Shown piece after piece: positions 36,801-49,200 of a stretch of 64,000 bases of DNA. Made by a program: the position numbers and the translations under genes. Each line of letters opens with the position of its first letter. Position 1 is the stretch's first letter. The notes under the pieces were generated by a model. That model worked only from the letters and a program-made list of their open reading frames with translations. It was not told the origin of the DNA and did no database searches. Source of the DNA: Selenia dentaria (lineage: Eukaryota > Arthropoda > Insecta > Lepidoptera > Geometridae); NCBI GenBank assembly GCA_917880725.1, contig OU862886.1, positions 17,700,501-17,764,500 of the forward strand. Direction: 5' to 3'.

Positions 36801-37095
36801 TGAGCAGACCAAACGGTCTACCTTCTTCCTCACTCCTATAATTTGTGTGCCAGAGTACATGATTGTGACGTGTTCTGACTGACCAACAGATGGTTGAATT
36901 TCTAATAAAATGTGGCTATTAATATTTTTAATACACTTAGGTATATATTTTACTGCTGTTGAAATATCAATAGGTACCTAAGGTATCTAGATTAAACTTT
37001 AAAAAAACCTTTATGGTATGCATTTAAACCCTTCAATGTAAAAATTATTAAGTCCTAAATTTAAAATACATATTTTATTTAATACTTATTTTCAG
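33801..37095. other. AT-rich region upstream of ATP synthase delta
   Basis: No confident gene. The 5' UTR exon(s) and promoter of ATP synthase delta must lie here or nearby, because the first coding exon starts right after a splice acceptor at 37095; I could not locate them. A possible decayed SINE (34330-34490) and a weak minus-strand open frame near 34700-34880 are the only items of note. Confidence 0.5.
34330..34490 (-). repeat. Possible decayed tRNA-derived SINE
   Basis: On the minus strand, GGTTTGATCCCTGGCA resembles a B box. It is followed by a body with GACAGACATATTTGGCCC and AATGTTATTATGATCC. The A box is not convincing, so this is tentative. Confidence 0.35.
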
Positions 37096-37096
37096 A

Positions 37097-37213
37097 ATGG
37101 CATTTGCATTCCGTGGGGTGCTCAGGACAGCAACTAGGAGGTTCCAGGTCCGTACCTATGCCGATGCTGTTAAAGGCGATGATATGGCGCTTACATTTGC
37201 GGCTGGTAATAAG
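37097..37213 (+). CDS. ATPsyndelta: ATP synthase delta, coding exon 1
   Basis: Preceded by TTATTTTCAG and followed by GTTAGT. Encodes 39 residues: presequence plus the start of the beta-sandwich domain (LTFAAGNK). Ends in phase 0. The ATG context AGAATGG is acceptable. Confidence 0.95.
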
Positions 37214-40200
37214 GTTAGTAATGTTGTCTGTGTCCATCATAGAAATTTATTTTTTTGGTGTGTATTGAGTCACACCACAGAATAACTAATAGTAGACAAA
37301 AGAATCTGAAGAATCAGTATCAAATAAAAGCCCTCATGAGCGAGTCATCTATAATGCTTTTAGCCGTTGTAGCAAAATGTCTAACACAAATGTCTATAGA
37401 GTAATATGCCTGAGAAGTTAAATATATTAATCTCATATTGCCTAAAATTTGAAATACCTAAGACGCAAAATGCATGATTGTGATTATACTTTAAATTCAG
37501 TTTACCTACTCAAGTTGTACAGTGTCTAAAACGTAATTTGCCTTTATAAATAAATATTCAAATTCTCTAAAATAGCCAAATTTATGTGCCCACACATGTG
37601 GGGCTTGGCGGCCGACTGAGACAGGGCATTCAAGTTGCAATGCGCCGTTTGTTTAATATGCACTGTCAAATGGGACTAACCTGCGTGCCAAATATTTAGG
37701 ATTCAAAAGATCCTCACGATCCTACGATGTAGGTAAATTGATAAACTGTTATTGTGCATTTTAGCCATACTGCTACTTAGCCATAATAAGGTTGAGGTAA
37801 TTAGCAAAGCAAACATTTCAGGTCTATTGCTACTAAGACTTAAATCAATTTAGGTAAATTACAAATCAGATATTATGCAGTTTAGGTATTAAGCTAGTTT
37901 GACCTTTTGCTTTTAATGATGAGGGAATAAAAGTAATGTTTAGGTATAAAATTAGCCTACTCTTACCTTTGCATGCTAAATCGAAACTTGTTGTGAGACA
38001 CTATTCCATTAGGCATTGCTGATCCATAACCAGTTTGGTGGCAAGAGCACAGGGTTCCCATGCCCTGATTTATATGTAACTATTAAAATAAATCAATAAT
38101 ATAACAGTGTGTTATTAACTCGTCCGCATCAGGACAAAAAATAACAATAGATTTATGAATGAAACTTGCCTGGAATGAGTCTTGCTGATTCGGACGGGTT
38201 AAATCTAATAAGTAAAATCACTATAATATACATGATAATCAACTAATGTACCTACTACAGATTTTCATGTTTAAGGCAAAAGTTGTCCGTTTCTAATATT
38301 GTTTCTGGCAAACAATAAAAATAAATAAATAAATAAACCAAGAATTTTATAGACCTCGATAAAAACTTATTTAGGCAAGATAAGTAAGTATATTGTACAG
38401 CAGCATGAGTCACTAGGCATGTCAAATGAAATAAAAAAACAAATAATGTGTGTATTTTTTAATACAAAATAATCTTATAATGGCGTTACTTTTAAGTATT
38501 GTTCAATTGATTTTTACCCAATATAAAGTTTTTATTATTAAATTTGAAGGCCTACAATATACAAACCTTACCAAGCAAACTTAATAAATAAGGTCACCGG
38601 AAAACATCATTGCAGTGTAGGCAAGGTAATTTCGTATAGTAAGTAGTTGCATTGTTTGTTGCAAAACTCACAGACATGCTGTTAATTATGAGGTATACAG
38701 CTAGAGTTCAACTATTAGTTGTTATGTGTGCACCAAGAGCTTAGTGGCAGCCTTCGGTCATAAACCTTTTGCAAGCTTTGTTTCACTATATTACTGAATT
38801 ATTATGAAAACAGATAATAAATATTTGAAGGTTTCTTGTAATTCACATTATTCTAAACTGGCTCATTGAAAATTTCAAAATTATCAGCAACTGAGTGCAA
38901 AAAAGAAATGAGTCTTCAGTTCTTGATCCATAAAGATTTTAGTAAACAATTGAACATGACATCTAAAATTTTGCCAAGATAGATAAACTCTTTATTGCAA
39001 CACCACATTATAAAGTATAACAAACAAAGAAATAGGATAATATAATAGAAAAACATTAGTCAACAATGTAAAACTTAAAAATAAGTGTCAGAATGGGTGG
39101 TCTTACAGCGCGGCATCTCTGAGCGCAGAGCGATCTCTTGCCTATTTATTGAAAGTTATAGAGAGAAGATTCACATCCTCGGACGGCATTCGAACCCGCG
39201 TCTTCTGACTCTCTGTGTCAGACGCCATTGTCCAACTAGGCCACCAAGGTTCGGGTCTGAGCATAGAATTTTAACTCTCTATCTGACTAACCGTCTTACG
39301 AGGACGGAGTGACATCTGTTGAACAGCTTTGACACTACTATCCAACCGAAAGAAGCATTATATAGAAATACTTAGCAACCCTTGTGATTTATATAGTATT
39401 ACTTTTTAAAGCACTAACGCCTGCTTTAGCGATCTCAAACATTGAAATTTATAGAAAGAAAAATTCAGTCTCGGACGGGATTCGATCGAACCCGCGCCTT
39501 CTGACTCTCCGTGTCAGACGCCATTGACCAACTAGGCCACCGAGGTTCGGATCCGAACATCGAATTTCAACTCTCTATCTGACTAACCGTCTTACGGGGA
39601 CGGAGCGACATCTATTGAACAGCCTATATATTATAGCTTCACTCTCCACTTACGACAGGTCTAGCAGGCCACATATTATTCATAAATCTATATTATCAAT
39701 TTCACGCGGCCATACACAATAGAAATTTCATTGTTATAATAACATCAACTCTTGAAGGTATATGATCTAAAAATTAAAAGAACCTTCTGTGACAATGTTG
39801 TGGTAATGTCTAATGTGTCAAACAGGTGCAGAACCTGAGCAGTGCAAGGATATACATATAGCAGACTATTTAATTACATAACATGCTTGCTTAGCCCAGC
39901 CACATCTCACACACATTGCACACCTCCCTTGCTTGCTTCATACAAACAAATCTCTTTTGTTTTGAAAAAAAAAACATGTGTTTCCACTAAGTCATCTACT
40001 ACCAGAGTGTCACAGTGTGTTAGTGATAAATCTGTAGATACTGTTGAATTTTTTTTACGCTTTGCTTAATCCCTCAATTTTGTGGGACTGACAGTATGGC
40101 TGGTCTACTAGTATCTCAGCAAGCCATGGAAAGGGTGGTGGTCAGAACATCTGCAAAGGTTTTGAATACAGAGCGAGATGATCCACCCGTGAACCAATGT

Positions 40201-43200
40201 ACTTGTCTTCATCATGAAATGTGTCGTAGAATTTAAAGGGGTTTTAAATTTTTGCCTGAATTTAACCAATGCAATGCAAGCATTCAATAGCTTAATATTT
40301 ATGCATTGGCTAGGCAAACTCCATTGTGCGCGCGGATTTGTTACCATTCTGTGAACAATAATAAATTCATTGCATTTTAAAACACTAAATTAGTTTGTCA
40401 GTTATATGTACAAAAAAATATTCTCGATTTCCCTTGGTCGTCGCATCATGAGTGAAAGGATGGAACAATTTCTGTAATTCTTCTGTTGTTCTGTTAATTA
40501 TTGTCAGGAGAAGTTTCAAGTTGAAAGAAAAATCAAGTAAAGATGGGAGGTTATGGCGAAGCTGAAGGCCGAAATCGAAGTGGGCAGTTGTTATTAATGT
40601 TTATAAAATAGCTGTTGTCATTATACTTATTGTTCTTTTAGGTGTTTTACGACAAAGTTGTTGTAAAACAAGTGGACGTGCCCTCATTCAGCGGAGCATT
40701 TGGTATTCTGCCCAAGCATGTGCCCACACTTGGTGAGTAGTATTTTATTAATTTTCAGACTATTGCCTGTATTATTATCTAGAGACAGAATGAATGTACG
40801 GCTTCACCCATTGTAGCACACGAGAGAAATTATGTTTATACGGCTTTACTTATAAACTGCAAGTTAAATAACGTCACCTAGTACGGCGCAGAACAATTTT
40901 GTAGTGCGCACTACTAAATAACGTCATTTAAAGTTAAGCAGCGTTTATAAGTAAGGCCCATAACATTTAAAATGATTGAGTTATTAAAGTGAGTGTGATT
41001 TAAATTTTCTGTTACTAATGTGGTGGTTCTTCATGGTCGTAATTAGTAGTATCAATGAAATAGTACAATTTAACCCCTAACCCTAACCCTAGACTAACCC
41101 TTAGAATAAACATTAGGTGCATCCCTATTAGATGCTTGGAGCGAGCAAGTTGTAGTAGTGTCGTTTTGACTGGGTATTCTCATCCCAATTATAATTATGT
41201 TTTTAGACCTCGTATATATTTCGAAACTCAGCAACAAACGCATAATTTTTCAAAAGGCTTGTGTATGTTTGAAATTATTGAGTTAAAAAACGACCTAATT
41301 CCTTGGCTGCCATTTCTCATTTGGAAATACTATTATACGTAGGCCTCGCGGAATACAAAACAATATAATTGTTGGAAGCGCATGCACTGTGCAGTGCCAT
41401 ACCGAACTATAAACTTAAGACTCTGGGTATATGGCACTGTCAAAGTAGTAAATGAAAGTGTTAAAGTAGTAACATTATAGTATAATTATATTATATAAAA
41501 ATTGTATTATACCTAGTACGAAAGAAATAGATTTATGCAGATCTTTGTCAAGAGATGGCGCCACCCGTTCGGCAACATTTCCTGCATCGCGGTGGCGTTT
41601 GGTTTACGTTTGTTGTATACATGCCGCGAAATTTAAAAGTTGGTGAACAATAAATGGATGTGGAAAAGTAATTCCCTAGTTTCATTTGAGCTATCGTAAT
41701 CATTGGTCCTACGAGTCGGTTCGGATCATCGGCCAGTTAGCTGGAGTTCACTGTGGTCGCTGAGGACTACAGAGCCCGTACTCGCAGTGGATCGCTGCAG
41801 ACACCAGAGTACGTGGAACGAAGATTGGCGCGAGGCCATATAGCACAGAGTAGTGCTTGGAGCAGGCGAAGCTGCCAGTGGTACGCGGCCCACCGGAACG
41901 TCGACCGTCATCAAGCCGAGCTGAGCTTGGGTGGCAAAGCTGTGGGAGCAGCTACATCAGCCGGCAGGTCAGGAGGACAAGGGAGAGGAGCGGATTGTAT
42001 GTCACACACGACATATCAAGAGGTTATTGGTGCATGTGTGCGTGAGTGTGAAGTGCAACCGTGAGTACATTTAAAATTTATTGAGTAGGCGAATTCGTGT
42101 GAAGAGACCTAGAAAAATTATTAACATAGAACAATTTATTTGTGGTTATTAACGTTAGCATTAGGACTTAGAATAATAAGCGATAAAACGTAGGTACGGG
42201 GAATCCATGCCCGATTTCGTCCAGGCTGGAACGGTTTCTAAACACTTGTAATTTTTTTCAAAAATATTTTAAGACTTGTAAAATTTTAGATAATGAATTT
42301 GTATTTTTTCGGGATATAAACATTTCGTTTAAGTTTCTAATGTTATGTTATGTTATATTTTCTCTATCTGAAGACTTGGAAAATTTTCAAACGGTTTTGA
42401 TTGAATATTTTCTGTGTATTTCTGATTAAGTGTCTGGAATATTATTATCATCATCACTTTATATTATTGTTTGTATTAATTGTTGTTTAGTGTACAAAAT
42501 GACTACAATGGAATGTTTACTAAGCTACCAAGACGATTTATCAAAGCGTATTTTTAAAGCTCGAATGAACTTTAAAAAGTAGCCCAAGGAGCGCCTAACT
42601 AAGGATTACATAGAAAGTAGATTGGAGGCACTAGAGCAGTTGTGGTCTGAATTTAGGCAAGGTCATAAGAATTTATTACAGCAACATGATCCTAAATTGT
42701 TAAAAAGGGAATCATATACAATAAGCGAAATTTACGATAAGACTGAAGAAGAATTTACTGATTATCAGTGTGAGCTTAAGAATGGTTTGTTTAATTGTAA
42801 GGGTCCTGTTACATTCCATAGTAGTGACGGAAATGCACATAAGTCAAATCAAGTGAAATTGCCTAAAATAAGTATTCCATCGTTTTCGGGTAAATATACA
42901 GAGTGGATCACTTTCCGGGATTTATTTATATCAATGATCCACAATAATGACTCCTTGGATAATGTGCAAAGGATGCAATACTTAAAAGGTTTTTTAACTG
43001 GCGAAGCAGAGCAACTGATTCGGTATATACCAGTTTCTGATGCCAACTATGAGCAATGCTGGAAGACCATAGAGGACCGTTATAGTAATAAAAAATATCT
43101 GTCACACTGTATTTTAAAACGTTTTCTTAGCCAAAAGAATGCGACTTCTGAGTCGGCAAGTTTTCTGAAAGAACTAATAGATACTTCTGCAGATTGTTTG

Positions 43201-46200
43201 AATGCCTTAGCAAATATAGGTATTGACGTTTCTACTTGGGATATCATTGTAATACATCTGCTTTCACTAAAATTAGATCCCGAGTCTCGAAAGCAGTGGG
43301 AGCTCAATGTTACAATGAGCGTGACTTCAGATTCCTTGCCCACCTTTGGTCAATTTAAGGAATTTCTAATAAGTAGGTATCGTGCTTTAGAATTTATTGA
43401 ACCTAAATATGTCAACAAACCAAGTACGTCTTATGGAAGGTTGCCTACTGGTCAGAATGTTAACTATGCTAAGGCTTTACATGCTACTAATGTAACTAAA
43501 ATCTTATGCGAGTTTTGCGAAGAGGAGCATAAATTATGTTTTTGTAAGAAGTTTGCGAATCAAGATTATGAAAGAAGACGGGAGTTTGTCACAAACAAAA
43601 GAATATGTTATAACTGTTTGGGTAGTAACCACGGTGTAAGATTTTGCCAATCCCCTACTAATTGTAAAGTTTGTAAGAAAAGGCATCATTCCTTACTTCA
43701 CCCAAAAGGTGTCTCAACTTCAGCTGTTAATTCAGGGAATTCAGGTCAAGCAGTTGTAAGATTAAGGGAAGTTAGCGAGACAAGTCATGTGCCAAATAAT
43801 TCACAGAACGAGAACACGCCAATAGCAGCTGCAAATCATATGGTGGCATGTTGTGCCAAGAGCAAGATATACAAACAGGTGTTATTAGCGACAGCTTTAA
43901 TAGAAGCTGAGGCTAGAACAGGTGAATATCAAGTCATTAGAGCTTTACTGGATCAGGGATCTCAAGCTTCATTTGTTACTGAAGACACCGTTCAAAGATT
44001 AGGATTAAAAAGGATTCCTATTAACAGTGTCATATCAGGTTTAGGTGGTGACGCATCTTCTATGACATCAAGGCACATAGTGAGAATTAAAATAAAATCG
44101 AGAGTCGATCCAAAATTTGAAATGGAGTTGGAGGCATACGTATTAAGAAACATTACTACATATATTCCAGGGAGCAAAGTGCCCTTAGAAGAATGGGTCA
44201 ACTTACACGGGTTATGTTTGGCTGATCCCGCATATGATCTGCCAAATAGGATAGATATACTATTAGGAGCAGAAGTTTACTGCCAGATATTGAAAGAGGG
44301 TTTATTACGAGGTCCAATTGGATATCCTGTAGCGCAGTCCACCACTCTTGGTTGGATATTATCTGGACCAGTAAGATCAGGAATAGGTGAAAACAATACA
44401 ACAGTGTTGCACACACATGTTGAAGACAACGAATTAAAACGCTTCTGGGAATTGGAATCGGAGCCTTTATTGGTTTCAAAAATATTAACCGAGGAAGAAA
44501 AAAGGTGTGAAGACTTCTATACCGCTACAACACGTCGCGCTGAAGACGGGAGGTACGTGGTGAAGTTGCCATTTCGCGATGAAGATCCAGCCTGCAAGAA
44601 TGGAGATTCACGTGCAATTTCGATAAAAAGGTTTAAAACCCTAGAAAGAACATTGGCTAATGACACTTTGCTGCAAGAAAGATATACAGGTGTCATAAAT
44701 GAGTACCTACAGTTGAATCACATGGTGCTGGTGCAGGAACCTGACGAGAAAAGGGAACATGCGGTTTACTTACCCCACCATGCTGTTATAAGGGAAGATA
44801 AATCCACTTCAAAGGTAAGAGTAGTTTTTGATGCATCCTGTAAAAATAACAAAAAGGTTTCATTAAACGAAACATTGATGGTTGGACCCACACTTCAGCC
44901 CGATTTGCGACATTTGATTATGAATTGGAGAAAATATCCTGTATGTTTAGTAGCAGATATAGTGAAGATGTACCGTATGATTAAAGTGGCAGATGAGGAT
45001 TGCGACTATCAACGAATAGTATGGAGGAATCAACCGGACGATGAATTACGTGACTATAAACTACTTACCGTCACATTTGGTACTGCTTCAGCCCCATATT
45101 TGGCTGTGAGGACTCTTAATCAAGTTGCTATAGATCACAAAGAACAATATCCAATAGCAGCAGAAAGGGTGCCAAAAGAATTCTACATGGATGATTTAAT
45201 GAGTGGCTGCCAAACAGTCAAAGAAGGTAGAAAACTTATAAAAGAAATGGATGCATTACTAAAAGAAGGGGGATTTATTTTACAAAAATGGTCGAGTAAC
45301 AAAAAGGAGCTGATAGAGGTTTCGGATAAACAGGTAATAAATGAAATAGAAAGCGTAGAAGACAAGGAAAATAAAGACATGGAGTTTAAAATGGACAATA
45401 TAATTAAAATTCTGGGACTTACCTGGAACAAAAGCCGCGACGAATTTCAGTACTCGGTGAAGCTGCCGCCTATGTCCACACCTGTAACTAAAAGAAAGAT
45501 TATATCTGATGTTGCACGTCTATTTGACCCACTTGGATGGATAGCACCATGCGTTATAAAAGCAAAGATATTCATACAGCGTTTGTGGATAGCAGGAACT
45601 GGATGGGATGAGGAACCACCACGTGAGATATTAGAAGATTGGTATACTTACCGCAATGATTTGACTCAGCTGACTGAGTTTTGTATTCCCAGGTGGCTGC
45701 ACACGAAATCTGATGATGTGATTGTCGAATTACACGGTTTTTCAGATGCTTCAAATGCTGCTTACTCGTCGGTGGCCTATATAAGGATAATAAATGCAAC
45801 AGGACAGGTACATGTCAGTCTAGTTGGAGCAAAAACCAGAGTAGCCCCTGTGAAGCAAGTGAGCATACCGCGGTTGGAACTTTGTGGTGCGGTTTTGCTG
45901 GCTAAGTTGTTGGTTGAGATATCTAACGTGTTGAATATTCCAAAAAATAGAGTTAGAGCGTGGACGGATTCAACAGTAGTGCTAGCCTGGCTCAATAAAC
46001 ATGCCAGTAACTGGAAGACGTTTGTTGCGAACAGGGTGTCAGAGATTCATACAACCATTGAATCGTCGCAGTGGTCACATGTATCTACCAAAGACAACCC
46101 CGCAGATTGTGCGTCTAGGGGTATTCGACCAGTTGAACTGGTTCAACATGACATGTGGAAATTCGGCCCTATGTTTTTATGGGAAAAAGAGGTCACGTAC

Positions 46201-49200
46201 AATAAATTGAAGAACAATGATACACATGAAGAAGAATCATTAAAAGTTCATGTTGGTGTTGTGGATGAATCAATTCTGGAAATGTATTCGTCACTAAGGA
46301 AACTAGTTCGAGTGGTCGCGTATTGTAGACGATTCCTCACAAAAAGAATCAATTTACCAATGTGTCAGGGACAAACCAATGGAAGATTTTTAAACACACG
46401 GGAATTAGACGAGGCTTTAAATACTTGTATTAAGTTATCTCAAGCTGCAGATTTTAAACAAGAAATAGACGAAATTAAAGTATGTGGACAAGTCTACACA
46501 AAACACTCCAAACTTCTATCACTTACTCCATTCCTTGATGAGAAGGGATTGCTTAGGGTGGGTGGCCGAATATCAAAGTCTCAAGAAACTGAGAGTGTCA
46601 AACATCCAATCATACTATCACCCAAATCGGCTCTGTCAAAACTGATAGTTAGCGAGGCACATCAAAAAACATTACACGGAGATGTACAATTGATGCTTAA
46701 TTATTTACGCTCAGCGTACTGGATTATTAGAGTGAAAAACCTGGTAAAATATCACGTCCGTAAATGTATAACCTGTGTTCGCCACAAGGCTAAACTACAA
46801 AATCAACTAATGGGATCTTTGCCTTCAGTGAGAGTTACGCCAGCTAGAGCATTTCTCAACAGTGGAGTTGATTATGCAGGGCCAATAATGTTGAGAACTG
46901 CAAAGGGCAGAGGACACAAGGCATATAAGGGATACATATGTCTATTCGTATGTATGGTTACAAAGGCTGTACATATAGAAGTTGTTAGCGATCTAACTTC
47001 CAGAGGTTTTTTGGAGGCCTTTAAACGTTTTGTGGCACGGCGTGGCCAGTGTGCTAATTTATATAGCGATAACGGCTCGAATTTTGTAGCAGCCGCAAAG
47101 GAGTTACAGGATTTGTTCAAAGCGGAAAGATCATTCATGATTGAAGAAGTAGCTGCTGGTTTAGCACTTCAGGGATGTACTTGGCATTTTATACCACCTA
47201 GGGCACCTAATTTCGGAGGGTTGTGGGAGGGGGGGATCAAATCAACCAAGTACCATATTAGACGCGTAATAGGCGAGTCAACATTGACGTTTGAAGAGAT
47301 GACTACCCTTTTACATCAAATAGAGGCGTGCCTGAACTCACGTCCATTATCAATTGTTCACAATGAACCGGGGGAATTCAATCCCCTTACTCCGGGACAT
47401 TTTCTAATAGGGGAACCTCTTGTGACTGTGCCTGAAGTAAATTACGAAACATGTAACATAAGCTCGTTGAAAAGATGGCAAATGACGCAAGTGATGCTTC
47501 AGAACTTTTGGCGAAGATGGTCAAACGAATATTTGGCACATCTCATGCACCGCTATAAATGGGCTCATAAAGTTCCTGAGCCTCAAGTAGGGGACATCGT
47601 TTTGGTGAAGGAGGATGATTTACCACCTAGTAGATGGGTTTATGGTAGAATTATTGATAAACACCCTGGGTCAGATGGGTTGACAAGAGTTGTCTCGCTA
47701 AAATGTAAAAAGTCGATTATTAAACGACCTACTTCAAAACTCTGCATTTTGCCCGTTACTGAATAATTAATTTTAGTAACTTTGTTAATAGTAATAGTTT
47801 AATATCTGTTATTTATAGTATACTTAGATTTATTGGTACTCACAGGATTGCGTGAATAAACCTTATCACGGTGGGCGGTTTTAAAGGACATTCTGTCCTT
47901 GGTGGGCGGAATGTCAAAGTAGTAAATGAAAGTGTTAAAGTAGTAACATTATAGTATAATTATATTATATAAAAATTGTATTATACCTAGTACGAAAGAA
48001 ATAGATTTATGCAGATCTTTGTCAAGAGATGGCGCCACCCGTTCGGCAACATTTCCTGCATCGCGGTGGCGTTTGGTTTACGTTTGTTGTATACATGCCG
48101 CGAAATTTAAAAGTTGGTGAACAATAAATGGATGTGGAAAAGTAATTCCCTAGTTTCATTTGAGCTATCGTAATCAGGCACTTTCATGGGCAGGAGTGAT
48201 ACTTAACAGACATTCAACAAGCTTGCTGCAGTTTTCTGATACGGTTTCATGTGGTGTGGTATGTTATCATTTAATCTCTCACGCTCACTAACCAAACTTT
48301 AAAGCTACGTCATATATTGGGTACTTTATCCAATCTGGACACACATCTCACCCAACCCAGTTTTCATTACATTGGTATACCTGTTATTCATGTGCCTTTT
48401 TGACTGCCCAGCAAACCGTGTGTGTATAATAGCGCTGGTTGAATTTCAGTTGTGTACACTTGACCTTTGGTTCCACGCATGTCTGCCACTTTTGCCACGC
48501 AACATTTATCCTGGGGTATATATCAGCGTCTACATTAGCAGTAGTAGTAGTAGTGAGCATAGAGGCTAATTCGGTACCTAATTAAATTCTGTTCACCCAA
48601 TACAGTATATCATTTCCGGATTTGTTCCTGTTGAAAGGGCATTTCATGTACTCTCCTAGCAATTTCACTTGCGTCAGTGTCCTTCAACACAGTAGTCCTT
48701 TCACAATGCCACTTCAAGGATGAATTTCTGGCCCTACAGTGGTACCTATTAAAGCGTGTACATGTTGTCCTTGTAGATATACAGCAGCCAAAACTATATC
48801 ATCTGCATATAGCATATATAATCCACAACAGTAGCGAGTGTATGTTCTTAGTTATATTGTCTATCACTAAGTTGAAGAGCTGAGAGGTGATTCCTAATGG
48901 CCCAACTCAGTTTTCTACATGGAACAAACCAACGTTATTTATCGTGGACGATCGGTATAGTCATTTAATAATATGGCATTGAAAATGTGCCGACTGATGA
49001 TGATTCCAATGTTATAATTTTGTTTGCAGCTGTACTCCGTCCTGGTGTAGTGACGGTGCTCGAAAACGACGGCAAACAGACTAAGATCTTTGTCTCATCT
49101 GGCACGGTCACAGTCAACGATGACTCCTCTGTCCAGGTATACAATTGTTTAACTTGTATTTTGTTATTCAAAGTAACATATTTTCAGCTTGTAGCACATA

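Larger units (their letters stand above)
41438..48176 (+). mobile_element. BEL/Pao LTR retrotransposon 2, full length and young
   Basis: A 6739-bp element in intron 2 of ATP synthase delta, in the same orientation as the gene. It is flanked by GGCAC duplications (41433-41437, 48177-48181). Two 265-bp LTRs (41438-41702, 47912-48176) start TGTCAAAG and end GTAATCA, and I see no difference between them by eye. The interior carries one long gag-pol frame with all BEL/Pao domains in order. Apparent LTR identity and the long open frame imply a recent insertion. The only coding defect found is a TAG 27 codons after the likely start. Confidence 0.96.

Noticed and set aside
39180..39550. Two minus-strand tRNA genes
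   Set aside because: Both share long non-tRNA leader and tail sequence and one B box carries a TCGA duplication. They are SINE heads.
41071..41104. CCCTAA-like telomeric run in intron 2
   Set aside because: Only about three imperfect units, and insects of this order normally use TTAGG repeats. Too short to infer a telomere-derived insertion.
41753..42064. 103-codon ORF in the leader of BEL/Pao element 2
   Set aside because: No retroelement domain and no counterpart in element 1; probably chance in a GC-richer leader.
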